A DNA stretch of 64,000 bases from Streptococcus anginosus (GTDB lineage: Bacteria > Bacillota > Bacilli > Lactobacillales > Streptococcaceae), in the NCBI RefSeq assembly GCF_900636475.1, contig NZ_LR134283.1, positions 248,001-312,000 on the forward strand. The letters are read 5' to 3'. Both the position numbers and the translations under genes were made by a program. The notes under the pieces are model-generated. The model had not been told where the DNA came from. It worked only from the letters and a program-made list of their open reading frames with translations, and searched no databases. Every line of letters begins with the position of its first letter. Position 1 is the first letter of the stretch. Of this stretch, positions 20,657-29,424 are shown piece after piece.

Positions 20657-23600
20657 ATGAAAAAGAAAAGTTTATTTTATTTAGCAAGCACAGCTATTTT
20701 AATTGCAGCTAGTTCACATCAAATTTTTGCTGATGAACCTGTAAAAACTTCTACGCTAGAGCCGACAGTAGAACTCAATAAACAAGAAACTCATTCTTTA
20801 GCTGAACTCCAAACAAAAGAAGTAACTCAAACTGCTCCAATAAATCAAACAACTTCATCTTCTTCATCTAAAAATGAAGCAACTGCTTCATCAACCGCTT
20901 CAACTGAAGCTAAAGTTTCAGTTGAACAAAATGTTGTAAAAGAAAATTCGACAACTACAACTGAGACTAAAAAAGACAACAAGTCAACTTTTTTTGCTGC
21001 GCAGAATAATCAAACAACAGCTAGAAGCAATCCTGATGCGCAAGTAAAAAAATCAACCTTTGTAGATGTTAGCAGTCATAATGGGCATATCAGCAAAGAA
21101 GATTATCAACATTTAGCAGAAAAAGGGGTAAATGGCATTGTTGTTAAATTAACAGAAGGAACGAGTTATAAAAATCCTTATGCGGCTTCTCAAACACAGA
21201 ATGCACAAGCGGCAGGTATGCAAGTGTCGGCTTATGCTTTTTCTCATTATACTAATGAAGCAGAAGCAAGAGCAGAAGCGCGCTATTTTGCAGAGGAAGC
21301 AAGGCGATTGAGCTTTCCTTCCTCAACTGTTATGGTAAATGATATTGAAGATTCTGATATGCGTCCGAATATCAATGCAACTACTCAAGCTTGGGCAGAT
21401 GAAATGCGGCGTATGGGTTTTTCAAATTTGATGTACTATACAAGTGCAAGTTGGCTTGATCGAAATAATCTCAGAACGAAAGGACCAATCCAAACAGAGC
21501 AATTTGGCTTGGAGAATTTCTGGGTAGCGCAATATCCAACTTCAAAATTAAGTGCAGATGATGCGAAAACACTGAAATATAATAGTGAAGCAGGTGCTTG
21601 GCAGTTTACTTCGCAAGCTGAACTACTACTTGGTCGTCATGTTTTTGACCAAAGTGTGGATTATACTGGACGATTTACGAATAAGGCGACTCCAATCAAT
21701 CGTGCTGAAAATCAGCCAATAAAGGGAAAAATCACGGTTCAAAACAAGAATCCTAACACAGGAACCTTTGATGTGATTGTGTCAGATGTTTCTGCTCCTT
21801 ATGGCGTTCGTGAAGTGAAGTTACCGACCTGGTCTAATGTCAATGGTCAAGATGACATTATCTGGTACACAGCGACAAAGCAAACTAATGGAACCTATAA
21901 AGTAACAGTAAGGGCAGTAGATCACAAATTTTCTACAGGACTCTATCACATTCACCTTTATTACATTCAAAATAATGGGAAATTGGTTGGCGTAGGTGGA
22001 ACAACTACCGAGCTTTCATTTGGACGACCTCAAGGAAAAGTGACTATTGCTAATAATAATCCTGAAACAGGAACATTTGATGTCCTTATTTCCAATGTTT
22101 CTAGTCCTTATGGCATTCGTGAAGTGAAAGTTCCAACTTGGTCCAGCATCGGTGGTCAAGATGATATTATCTGGTATACTGCTAAGAAGCAAGCCAATGG
22201 AACTTACAAAGTAACAGTTAAAGCGACTGATCATAAAAAATCAACTGGGGAGTATAATATTCATGTATATTATATCCAAGAAAATAACCAATTGGTAGGA
22301 GTAACAGGCACAACGACAACAGTTTCGATTGCGCATCCTAAAGGTACTTTGACTATCACAAATAACAATCCAGACGCAGGAACTTTTGATGTGATTGTCT
22401 CAGGCGTTTCCAGTCCAGATGGTGTTCGTGAAGTGAAATTACCGACCTGGTCTAATGTAGATGGTCAAGATGATATTATCTGGTATACCGCTAAAAAACA
22501 AGCTGATGGAACGTATAAGACAACTGTCAAGGTAAGTGATCACAAATATTCAACAGGTCTATATAATGTTCATCTGTATTATATCCAAGACAATGGCAAA
22601 ATCGTTGGAGTAGCAGGAACGCAAGTAAATGTATCTTTAGCAAGAGCAAAAGGGAATCTGACCATTCAAAATAATAATCCAGAAACAGGAACCTTTGATG
22701 TGATTGTTTCAGGTGTTTCTAGCCCTTACGGTGTTCGTGAAGTGAAATTACCGACCTGGTCTAATGTGGATGGTCAGGACGATATTATCTGGTATACCGC
22801 TACTAGACAGGCCAATGGGACTTACAAAGCAACTGTCAAAGCGAGTGACCATAAAAGAAGTACAGGTTTATACCACATTCATCTGTATTATATCCAAAAC
22901 AATGGTAAACTCGTTGGAGTAGGTGGTACAACGACAGAAGTTTCAATTGCACGTCCAAAAGGTACATTAACAATTCAAAATAAAGATGCGAATAAAGGAA
23001 CTTTTGAAGTGATTGTCTCCAATGTTTCTAATCCAGATGGTGTTCGTGAAGTGAAATTACCGACTTGGTCTAATGTCAATGGTCAGGACGATATTATCTG
23101 GTACACTGCTACTAGACAGACCAATGGAACTTATAAGGCGTTCATTAAAGCAAGTGATCATAAGAATTCAACTGGTTTGTACTATATTCATTTGTACTAT
23201 GTTCAAAACAATGGAACATTAATTGGAGTAGGCGGTACATCAACCAATGTGACAATTTCTGCGGAAAACCTTAAACCAACTGGAAAAATTACTATCCAAA
23301 ATAATAATCCTAAAACAGGAACATTTGACGTGGTAGTGTCTAATGTTTCCAGTCCTTATGGTGTTCGTGAAGTGAAATTGCCAACTTGGTCTAGTGTAAA
23401 TGGTCAAGATGACATCATTTGGTATACTGCTGCAAAACGAGCTGATGGTACCTATAAGATAACTGTGAAAGCGAGTGACCATAAGAACTCAACCGGCGAA
23501 TACAATATTCATTTGTATTACATTCAAAACAATGGTAAACTCGTTGGAGTGGCGGGCACCACAGTACAAGTTTCTAAAACGTCTTATTCGACACCATATT

Positions 23601-24103
23601 TTTCTCAACGTGATGGTCGTTGGGCAGGACGAACTTATGGAGGCTACACATTTGCTGCAACAGGTTGCGTGCCAACAACGGTCGCTATGGCAATTTCTGG
23701 TATTACAGGACAGACTGTTTTACCAACAACTGTGGCAGATTATCTCTATCATTCTACGAACGAATTTAATAAGAGAAGCTACGGCACAACGAGCCATGGT
23801 ATTGTATTAGCAGCTCGACATTGGGGCTTGAAAACAGATGTTTTAGGTTCAACCGCAGCTGTGCGAGAAGCGCTTGCTATGGGACACCATGTGCTTGGTG
23901 CAGTAGGAACCAGTGTATTTGCAAATTATCCTGTTACACATGAGCTAGTCATGAGAGGCTATAACAACGGAATGACTTACGTAATGGATCCATATAATGC
24001 TAATAATAATGGCTATTATTCAATAGATTATTTATTTAGAGTACGGAGTTTGGATCCAACTGACAATACAGAAGGTTCTCCATTCATGACAATCAGAGCA
24101 TAA
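20657..24103 (+). CDS. Secreted GH25 muramidase with six GBS Bsp-like repeats and a C39-like peptidase domain
   Basis: 1148 residues. Signal peptide MKKKSLFYLASTAILIAASS with cleavage likely after IFA (about residue 25); a Ser/Thr-rich linker to about 130; a GH25 domain at about 134-345 with catalytic acids in FVDVSSHNG and VNDIEDSD; six tandem repeats of about 103 residues (357-975) of the GBS Bsp-like type; then a C39-like cysteine peptidase domain with the nucleophile in TGCVPTTVAM and the histidine in THELVMRGY. It probably cuts both glycan and peptide of peptidoglycan. No LPXTG or choline-binding repeats are seen, so wall binding presumably relies on the repeats. It has its own AATGGAG-type ribosome site close to the tpiA terminator. 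Confidence 0.9.
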   Translation: MKKKSLFYLASTAILIAASSHQIFADEPVKTSTLEPTVELNKQETHSLAELQTKEVTQTAPINQTTSSSSSKNEATASSTASTEAKVSVEQNVVKENSTTTTETKKDNKSTFFAAQNNQTTARSNPDAQVKKSTFVDVSSHNGHISKEDYQHLAEKGVNGIVVKLTEGTSYKNPYAASQTQNAQAAGMQVSAYAFSHYTNEAEARAEARYFAEEARRLSFPSSTVMVNDIEDSDMRPNINATTQAWADEMRRMGFSNLMYYTSASWLDRNNLRTKGPIQTEQFGLENFWVAQYPTSKLSADDAKTLKYNSEAGAWQFTSQAELLLGRHVFDQSVDYTGRFTNKATPINRAENQPIKGKITVQNKNPNTGTFDVIVSDVSAPYGVREVKLPTWSNVNGQDDIIWYTATKQTNGTYKVTVRAVDHKFSTGLYHIHLYYIQNNGKLVGVGGTTTELSFGRPQGKVTIANNNPETGTFDVLISNVSSPYGIREVKVPTWSSIGGQDDIIWYTAKKQANGTYKVTVKATDHKKSTGEYNIHVYYIQENNQLVGVTGTTTTVSIAHPKGTLTITNNNPDAGTFDVIVSGVSSPDGVREVKLPTWSNVDGQDDIIWYTAKKQADGTYKTTVKVSDHKYSTGLYNVHLYYIQDNGKIVGVAGTQVNVSLARAKGNLTIQNNNPETGTFDVIVSGVSSPYGVREVKLPTWSNVDGQDDIIWYTATRQANGTYKATVKASDHKRSTGLYHIHLYYIQNNGKLVGVGGTTTEVSIARPKGTLTIQNKDANKGTFEVIVSNVSNPDGVREVKLPTWSNVNGQDDIIWYTATRQTNGTYKAFIKASDHKNSTGLYYIHLYYVQNNGTLIGVGGTSTNVTISAENLKPTGKITIQNNNPKTGTFDVVVSNVSSPYGVREVKLPTWSSVNGQDDIIWYTAAKRADGTYKITVKASDHKNSTGEYNIHLYYIQNNGKLVGVAGTTVQVSKTSYSTPYFSQRDGRWAGRTYGGYTFAATGCVPTTVAMAISGITGQTVLPTTVADYLYHSTNEFNKRSYGTTSHGIVLAARHWGLKTDVLGSTAAVREALAMGHHVLGAVGTSVFANYPVTHELVMRGYNNGMTYVMDPYNANNNGYYSIDYLFRVRSLDPTDNTEGSPFMTIRA
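21725..23580 (+). repeat. Six tandem repeats of 309 bp inside the muramidase gene
   Basis: Units begin at 21725, 22034, 22343, 22652, 22961 and 23282, each starting G-[KTN]-[IVL]-T-[IV] and sharing REVKLPTWS, GQDDIIWYTA and HLYYIQNNGKLVGV-type blocks. The period is exactly 309 bp except for a 4-residue insertion after unit 5. High similarity between units allows copy-number change by recombination. Confidence 0.9.
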
Positions 24104-24223
24104 TATTGTGTCTGCTCTATGAGAATGAAGTTTCTGCCATTTTATCGGTTTAGTAATGAAAGGTTGAAACTACGAACTAAACATTTAAAATTTTTAGTTC
24201 TGTCTTATTCTCTTTTTGATGAA

Positions 24224-24286
24224 AAGTAAGAAGCTCTATGATTTCTAAGGTTATTCCTATAGAAATCATAGAGCTTACTTGTTTTT
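24224..24286. terminator. Bidirectional terminator between the muramidase gene and mnmE
   Basis: Very long stem with AGCTCTATGATTTCTA pairing with TAGAAATCATAGAGCT, extended by AAGTAAG / CTTACTT, around a 10-nt loop, with a T run on the plus side. It serves convergent genes. The rest of the 201-bp gap shows no gene. Confidence 0.85.
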
Positions 24287-24304
24287 GTTCGAATTTGTTT
24301 ACTA

Positions 24305-25678
24305 TTATTTTCCCAAACAAAATTGGCTGAAAAGTTGGCTAATGAGTTCATCAGGAGCGGCGTCACCTGTTATTTCACCAAGGATTTCCCATGTCCGAGT
24401 CAAATCTACTTGCACTAAGTCAACAGGCATTCCTAAATCCAGTCCCTCATTGACAGCTTGGAGACTTTCGACAGCTTTTTCAATCAGAGAAATATGGCGA
24501 GCGTTAGAGAGATAAGTAGCGTCTTGTTCTACAATGCCTGCATTTTCAAAGAAAAGTTGGTTGATTCGTTCTTCGATTTTATCAATATTTTGATTTTGAA
24601 GAACAGAAATCTTGATAAAGTTATCGGGAAGCTGGTCAACTTCAATCTTTTCTTCTAAGTCAGTTTTATTGAGTAGCAAGATACGGTTGGTGTCTTGACT
24701 GATTTCTAGAAGTTTGCGGTCTTGTTCTGTCAATGGCTCGCTAGCATTTAACACAAGAAGCACAAGGTTAGCGTCTTGGAGCGCTTTTTTGGAACGTTCT
24801 ACTCCGATTTGTTCTACAATATCATCTGTATCACGAATACCCGCAGTATCAATCAACTTGAGTGGCACTCCGTTGATGTTGACATATTCTTCAATGACAT
24901 CGCGAGTGGTTCCGGCAATATCTGTCACAATAGCCTTGTCCTCACGGAGCAGGTTGTTAAGGAGACTAGATTTGCCAACGTTTGGGCGACCAATAATGGC
25001 AGTCGAAATTCCTTCGCGTAGAATCTTACCGCGGCGAGCTGTTTTTAAAAGTTGAGTCAGCAGTTTTTCAAATTCAGCTGTTTTTTCACGCAACAGTTTG
25101 GTAGTCATTTCCTCAACGTCATCATATTCTGGATAGTCAATATTGACCTCAACTTGAGCTAGTGTGTTAAGAATTTCCTGACGTGTGTTGTTAATGAGAT
25201 CAGATAGAGAGCCGTCCAGTTGTTTGACGGCGATATTCATGGCTTTGTCCGTTTTTGCTCGAATAATGTCCATAATAGCCTCTGCTTGCGTCAAATCCAC
25301 ACGTCCATTGAGAAAAGCGCGTTTGGTAAATTCACCAGGTTCTGCCATTCTAGCTCCTTCTCGAATGGCTAATTGAAAAATTTCGTTGGTCACAGCAATC
25401 CCTCCGTGGGTGTTAATCTCAATCACGTCTTCACGTGTGAAGGTTTTAGGAGAACGCATAGCTCCAATCATAACTTCATCTAAAATTTCGTTTTTTTCTG
25501 GGTCAATAATATGCCCATAATTTAGTGTGTGACTGGCAACCGTACTTAAATCTTTTCCTTTGAAGATTTTTTGAGCAATGGCAAAGCTATTCGTCCCGCT
25601 CAGTCTAACAATGCCGATAGCTCCTTCACCAAGAGGAGTGGAAATGGCAGCAATCGTATCAAATTCTTTGGTTATCAT
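24305..25678 (-). CDS. mnmE: tRNA uridine-5-carboxymethylaminomethyl modification GTPase MnmE
   Basis: 457 residues, normal length. With MnmG it modifies the wobble uridine of certain tRNAs. N-terminal folate-binding domain ([20 protein letters not shown]), central G domain with P-loop [18 protein letters not shown] and NKTD, and the C-terminal catalytic cysteine in FCLGK (CLGK instead of the more common CIGK). Start ATG 25678 is preceded on this strand by AAGGA; the longer open frame upstream has no ribosome site. Also known as trmE/thdF. Confidence 0.97.
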   Translation of the reverse strand: MITKEFDTIAAISTPLGEGAIGIVRLSGTNSFAIAQKIFKGKDLSTVASHTLNYGHIIDPEKNEILDEVMIGAMRSPKTFTREDVIEINTHGGIAVTNEIFQLAIREGARMAEPGEFTKRAFLNGRVDLTQAEAIMDIIRAKTDKAMNIAVKQLDGSLSDLINNTRQEILNTLAQVEVNIDYPEYDDVEEMTTKLLREKTAEFEKLLTQLLKTARRGKILREGISTAIIGRPNVGKSSLLNNLLREDKAIVTDIAGTTRDVIEEYVNINGVPLKLIDTAGIRDTDDIVEQIGVERSKKALQDANLVLLVLNASEPLTEQDRKLLEISQDTNRILLLNKTDLEEKIEVDQLPDNFIKISVLQNQNIDKIEERINQLFFENAGIVEQDATYLSNARHISLIEKAVESLQAVNEGLDLGMPVDLVQVDLTRTWEILGEITGDAAPDELISQLFSQFCLGK

Positions 25679-26033
25679 CAATTTAATCCTTATAATGTGT
25701 TTATGCAATCTATATTCATTGTAACGCAAAACAAGGTTCGTCGCAAGATTTTTACATGCTGTTTTTGTTCAAATAAATTCATCATCTCTTTTTAATACAA
25801 TAAAATAAATTTTAAGAAAGCTTCAAATATCATTCGTTTATTCATTTGATATATCAAATTATAGCAAAGAAAATCTGGAATTTTTGGTGTTTTATAATCA
25901 AGAAAAATAGAATATTCGGATTTTAGAATGTTTATAAAAAAGGGATTATTTAAAAAGAAAGTGGTTTCATTTTTGGGGTGCTAAAGTTGGCAAATCATGG
26001 TATACTAGAATCAGATTGAATAAAGGAGTAAAA
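25679..26033. promoter_or_regulatory. AT-rich 355-bp gap between mnmE and rpiA with extended -10 promoter
   Basis: No credible gene. Near the right end TGG-TATACT (25998-26006) forms an extended -10 for rpiA, with GTGCTA as the only -35 candidate at normal spacing. The mnmE ribosome site lies at the left edge. No terminator or structured leader is evident. Confidence 0.5.
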
Positions 26034-26723
26034 ATGGAAAACCTCAAAAAAATGGCAGGAATCAAAGCTGCAGAATATGTGAAAGACGGTATGGTAGTTG
26101 GTTTAGGAACGGGTTCGACTGCCTATTATTTTGTGGAAGAAGTTGGACGGCGTATCAAGGAAGAAGGACTGAAAATAACAGCAGTTACAACTTCAAGCAC
26201 AACGAGTGAACAAGCTCGGCGTTTAGGTATTCCTTTGAAATCAATTGATGAAGTAGATGAAGTAGACGTGACCGTTGACGGAGCTGATGAGGTGGATACT
26301 GACTTCAATGGCATCAAAGGTGGCGGCGGTGCTCTGCTTATGGAAAAGGTTGTCGCCACTCCGACAAAGACCTACATTTGGGTAGTTGATGAAAGTAAAA
26401 TGGTTGGTAAACTAGGTGCTTTCAAATTACCCGTAGAAGTCGTACAATACGGAGCAGAACAGCTTTTCCGTCGTTTTGAACATGCAGGCTATAAACCATC
26501 ATTTCGTGAAAAAAATGGGAAGCGCTATATCACCGATATGCAGAATTTCATTATCGATCTTGATTTAGGTGTGATTGAAAATCCAGTCGAATTTGGGCAA
26601 AAGCTAGATCATGTAGTTGGCGTTGTGGAACATGGACTCTTTAATCAAATGGTGGATATGGTTATTGTTGCTGGAAGAAATGGCGTGCAAATTTTAAAAT
26701 CAACCAAATCAAAAGGAGAATAG
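26034..26723 (+). CDS. rpiA: Ribose-5-phosphate isomerase A
   Basis: 229 residues. Interconverts ribose 5-phosphate and ribulose 5-phosphate. [20 protein letters not shown] and GIKGGGGAL are the hallmark segments. ATG 26034 follows AAAGGAGT (26022-26029); the upstream in-frame ATG at 26016 has no ribosome site. First gene of a nucleoside/pentose cluster: rpiA, deoB remnant, punA, deoD. Confidence 0.96.
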   Translation: MENLKKMAGIKAAEYVKDGMVVGLGTGSTAYYFVEEVGRRIKEEGLKITAVTTSSTTSEQARRLGIPLKSIDEVDEVDVTVDGADEVDTDFNGIKGGGGALLMEKVVATPTKTYIWVVDESKMVGKLGAFKLPVEVVQYGAEQLFRRFEHAGYKPSFREKNGKRYITDMQNFIIDLDLGVIENPVEFGQKLDHVVGVVEHGLFNQMVDMVIVAGRNGVQILKSTKSKGE

Positions 26724-26729
26724 AATTTT

Positions 26730-26813
26730 ATGTCACATGTTATTATATTTATGTCATTGTCATGGATTCAGTCCGAATTAGTATTGCACTAAATGCTGAT
26801 GTTCAAAAAGAAT
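26730..26813 (+). pseudogene. deoB: Decayed remnant of the phosphopentomutase gene start
   Basis: Behind AAAGGAGA (26712-26719) an ATG opens at 26730, and after one frameshift the frame reads YVIVMDSVRISIALNADVQK then stops. This tracks the conserved DeoB N-terminus (VVMDSVGIGAAPDA), which carries a metal-binding aspartate. In related streptococci deoB lies between rpiA and punA, exactly this position. Only about 28 codons remain; the body of the gene is gone. Confidence 0.6.
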
Positions 26814-26908
26814 AAGAAAGATTAGAATATGCTCTTAAGAGTGGAGCGTAATTGTGTCATTCAACATTTTTCGAGTGAAAATTAAAAAAGATATAAAAGG
26901 ATAAAGAT

Positions 26909-27718
26909 ATGAATTTAATGGATAAAATTAACGAAACAGCACAGTTTTTAAAAGATAAAGGAATGACCGCACCAGAATTTGGTTTGATTCTCGGTTCTGG
27001 TTTGGGAGAATTAGCTGGTGAGATTGAAAATGCTGTCAGCATTGACTATGCGGATATTCCCAATTGGGGTCGCTCAACAGTAGTAGGGCATGCCGGTAAA
27101 TTGGTCTATGGTGATTTAGCAGGTCGGAAAGTATTAGCTTTGCAAGGACGATTCCATTTTTATGAAGGAAATCCGATGGAAGTGGTGACATTCCCTGTTC
27201 GTGTGATGAGAGCACTAGGCTGTGAAGGTGTTATTGTCACAAATGCTGCCGGAGGGGTTGAATATGGTCCTGGCACTTTAATGGCTATTTCAGATCATAT
27301 CAATTTAACTGGACAAAATCCTCTAATTGGAGCGAATTTGGATGAATTTGGTCCACGCTTCCCAGATATGTCTGATGCTTATACAAAAGCTTACCGTGAA
27401 AAAGCCCACGCCGTAGCCGAAAAATTAGGCATTGAATTGAAAGAAGGAGTTTATCTGGGTGTTACCGGTCCAACCTATGAAACACCAGCTGAAATCCGCG
27501 CTTTCCAAACCTTAGGAGCTAGCGCTGTCGGTATGTCAACTGTTCCAGAAGTAATTGTGGCAGCCCACTCAGGCTTGAAAGTATTGGGGATTTCTGCTAT
27601 TACAAACTTTGCAGCTGGTTTTCAAAGCGAGCTAAACCATGAAGAAGTCGTAGAAGTGACAGAACGTATCAAGGAAAACTTTAAAGGACTTGTAAAAGCA
27701 ATCCTTGCAGAACTATAA
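26909..27718 (+). CDS. punA: Purine-nucleoside phosphorylase I (inosine-guanosine type)
   Basis: 269 residues, trimeric-type PNP family. Releases purine base and ribose 1-phosphate from nucleosides. LILGSGLGELAGE, VGHAGKLVYG, QGRFHFYEG, VTNAAGGV and MSTVPEVIVA are family signatures, and the late asparagine region reads SAITNFAAG. AAAAGG ribosome site at 26895-26900. Since ribose 1-phosphate would normally be converted by DeoB, the loss of deoB next door leaves its sugar product without an evident local mutase. Confidence 0.95.
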   Translation: MNLMDKINETAQFLKDKGMTAPEFGLILGSGLGELAGEIENAVSIDYADIPNWGRSTVVGHAGKLVYGDLAGRKVLALQGRFHFYEGNPMEVVTFPVRVMRALGCEGVIVTNAAGGVEYGPGTLMAISDHINLTGQNPLIGANLDEFGPRFPDMSDAYTKAYREKAHAVAEKLGIELKEGVYLGVTGPTYETPAEIRAFQTLGASAVGMSTVPEVIVAAHSGLKVLGISAITNFAAGFQSELNHEEVVEVTERIKENFKGLVKAILAEL

Positions 27719-27900
27719 AAACATAAATGTAAAAAGAGTCGAAGATTGAGCTTACAATCACATCTCTTTCTGAACTCAACTAGAAACGAAAGGAATAAAA
27801 CCCGCACGCAATCCTTTCTGAGATGAATAAGCTCCTAAGAAAAGTTATTTAGCGCTTGTACTTTTCAGTTTGGGTTTTTGACGGGCTTGGTATCTTACTT

Positions 27901-28614
27901 ATGTCAATCCATATTGCAGCAAAACAAGGCGAAATTGCCGATAAAATTTTACTACCTGGAGATCCACTCCGTGCCAAATTTATTGCCGAAAACTTTTTAG
28001 AAGATGCTGTATGTTTTAATGAAGTTCGCAACATGTTTGGTTATACAGGGACTTATAAGGGGCATCGTGTTAGTGTTATGGGAACTGGAATGGGAATTCC
28101 GTCGATTTCTATCTATGCTCATGAATTGATTGTGAACTATGGTGTGAAACGTTTAATTCGTGTAGGAACGGCTGGTTCCTTGAATAAAGACGTTCACGTA
28201 CGTGAATTGGTATTAGCGCAAGCAGCAGCGACAAATTCAAATATCATTCGTAATGATTGGCCTCAATATGACTTTCCGCAAATTGCAAGTTTTCGTCTTT
28301 TAGATAAGGCTTATCACCTTGCCAAGGATTTTGGTATGACAACGCACGTTGGAAGTGTCTTATCATCAGATGTTTTCTACTCCAACTATGGTGAAAAAAA
28401 TATCGAACTTGGTAAAATGGGAGTTCTGGCTGTGGAAATGGAAGCGGCAGCTCTTTACTATCTAGCTGCTCAATATAATGTCGAAGCACTTGGCATTATG
28501 ACCATTTCAGATAGTTTAGTTCATCCAGATGAAGACACAACAGCGGAAGAACGACAAACGACTTTTACAGATATGATGAAAGTCGGTTTAGAAACGCTTA
28601 TTTCAGAATCATGA
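27901..28614 (+). CDS. deoD: Purine-nucleoside phosphorylase, DeoD type
   Basis: 237 residues, the usual length of hexameric DeoD PNPs. [48 protein letters not shown] and the catalytic aspartate in [11 protein letters not shown] are present. ATG 27901 is supported by homology; the ribosome site is poor (a run of GGGCTTGG only). The 182-bp gap from punA contains no recognisable gene. Its stop overlaps the start of the next gene (ATGA at 28611-28614), so the two are translationally coupled. Confidence 0.95.
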   Translation: MSIHIAAKQGEIADKILLPGDPLRAKFIAENFLEDAVCFNEVRNMFGYTGTYKGHRVSVMGTGMGIPSISIYAHELIVNYGVKRLIRVGTAGSLNKDVHVRELVLAQAAATNSNIIRNDWPQYDFPQIASFRLLDKAYHLAKDFGMTTHVGSVLSSDVFYSNYGEKNIELGKMGVLAVEMEAAALYYLAAQYNVEALGIMTISDSLVHPDEDTTAEERQTTFTDMMKVGLETLISES

Positions 28615-29366
28615 TTGAAAATTTAGACGTCAAAGAAGAGATAATTTACGCTATTTCTCGCTATGATTATGCTCATGCCTATAAATTGGCTCAAAGACTG
28701 AACGATGCAGAATCAAAGCTAGTTGAACTTTTGTATATCATGGCAGAGCGGAGAGAGTTGAATATTCGCCCTGCTATGGAATATCAGTTGGAAATTAGAA
28801 ATGATTTTCAACTTTTTTGTCATGATTCTGAGGAAGATGAGCAATTAGCGAATTATCTATATGACTTAGAAGCAAAGCTTAAAAACGAACAGGTGATCGA
28901 TTTTATTCGTGCTGTTAGTCCGGCGATTTATCGGATTTTTATGCGTTTGATTAAGCAAGAAATTCCTGATATTGAATCCTATATTCATAATTCTAGAGAA
29001 GCGAGTTACGATCGTTGGAATTTTGAAAAGATGAAAAATACTGATCATCCTATTTTGAATACTTTCCATGCTGAAAGTACAGTTCATTCTTCTAGTCTGG
29101 CTACCTTGATTTTACTGTTGGATTTACCAGAGCAAGTTAAAATCATGGTCAAAGAACTGCGAAAGTTGGAGAAATCCGTTCGGAACCCATTAGCGCATTT
29201 GATTAAACATTTTGACGAAGAAGAATTGCATTCCACTACAGGTTTTTCTTCTCAATTTTTTATGGAAATATTGATTTTGTTGGCAAAAGCAACAGGCATT
29301 ACTTATGACGAGGAGCAATTTTTCTTTGATCAGGTCAATCAAGTCATCACAACATTGATAGATTGA
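28611..29366 (+). CDS. Uncharacterised protein with a HEPN-like R-X4-H motif
   Basis: 251 residues, mostly alpha-helical, no signal peptide or membrane helix. I do not recognise a named family with certainty. Near the C-terminus it has [12 protein letters not shown], in which Arg191-Asn-X3-His196 fits the R-[N/H/D]-X4-6-H catalytic motif of HEPN ribonucleases, including the C-terminal domain of Csm6 proteins; the flanking helices ([10 protein letters not shown] before, [18 protein letters not shown] after) fit that fold. No CARF domain and no CRISPR locus are seen. Translational coupling to deoD could suggest a role near nucleotide salvage. RNase activity is inference only. Confidence 0.6.
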   Translation: MIENLDVKEEIIYAISRYDYAHAYKLAQRLNDAESKLVELLYIMAERRELNIRPAMEYQLEIRNDFQLFCHDSEEDEQLANYLYDLEAKLKNEQVIDFIRAVSPAIYRIFMRLIKQEIPDIESYIHNSREASYDRWNFEKMKNTDHPILNTFHAESTVHSSSLATLILLLDLPEQVKIMVKELRKLEKSVRNPLAHLIKHFDEEELHSTTGFSSQFFMEILILLAKATGITYDEEQFFFDQVNQVITTLID

Positions 29367-29383
29367 ATGTTTTGCTTCATTAT

Positions 29384-29422
29384 AAAATCCCATACAGTTC
29401 ATTTTACTTGTATGGGATTTTT
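29384..29422. terminator. Bidirectional terminator between convergent genes
   Basis: AAAATCCCATACA / TGTATGGGATTTT stem, 12-nt loop, T run on the plus side and A run on the left that acts on the minus side. Confidence 0.9.
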
Positions 29423-29424
29423 GG

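Noticed and set aside
21725..23580. Regular direct repeats that might suggest a CRISPR array
   Set aside because: The period is 309 bp and the repeats are translated protein domains in one open frame, with no short repeat-spacer pattern.
27719..27900. Possible gene between punA and deoD
   Set aside because: Open frames are short and without ribosome sites; only a loose GAAAGGA/TCCTTTC inverted repeat is present. No gene called.
28611..29366. Type III CRISPR-associated Csm6 gene
   Set aside because: Only the HEPN-like motif is visible. There is no CARF domain, no cas genes and no array in the window.
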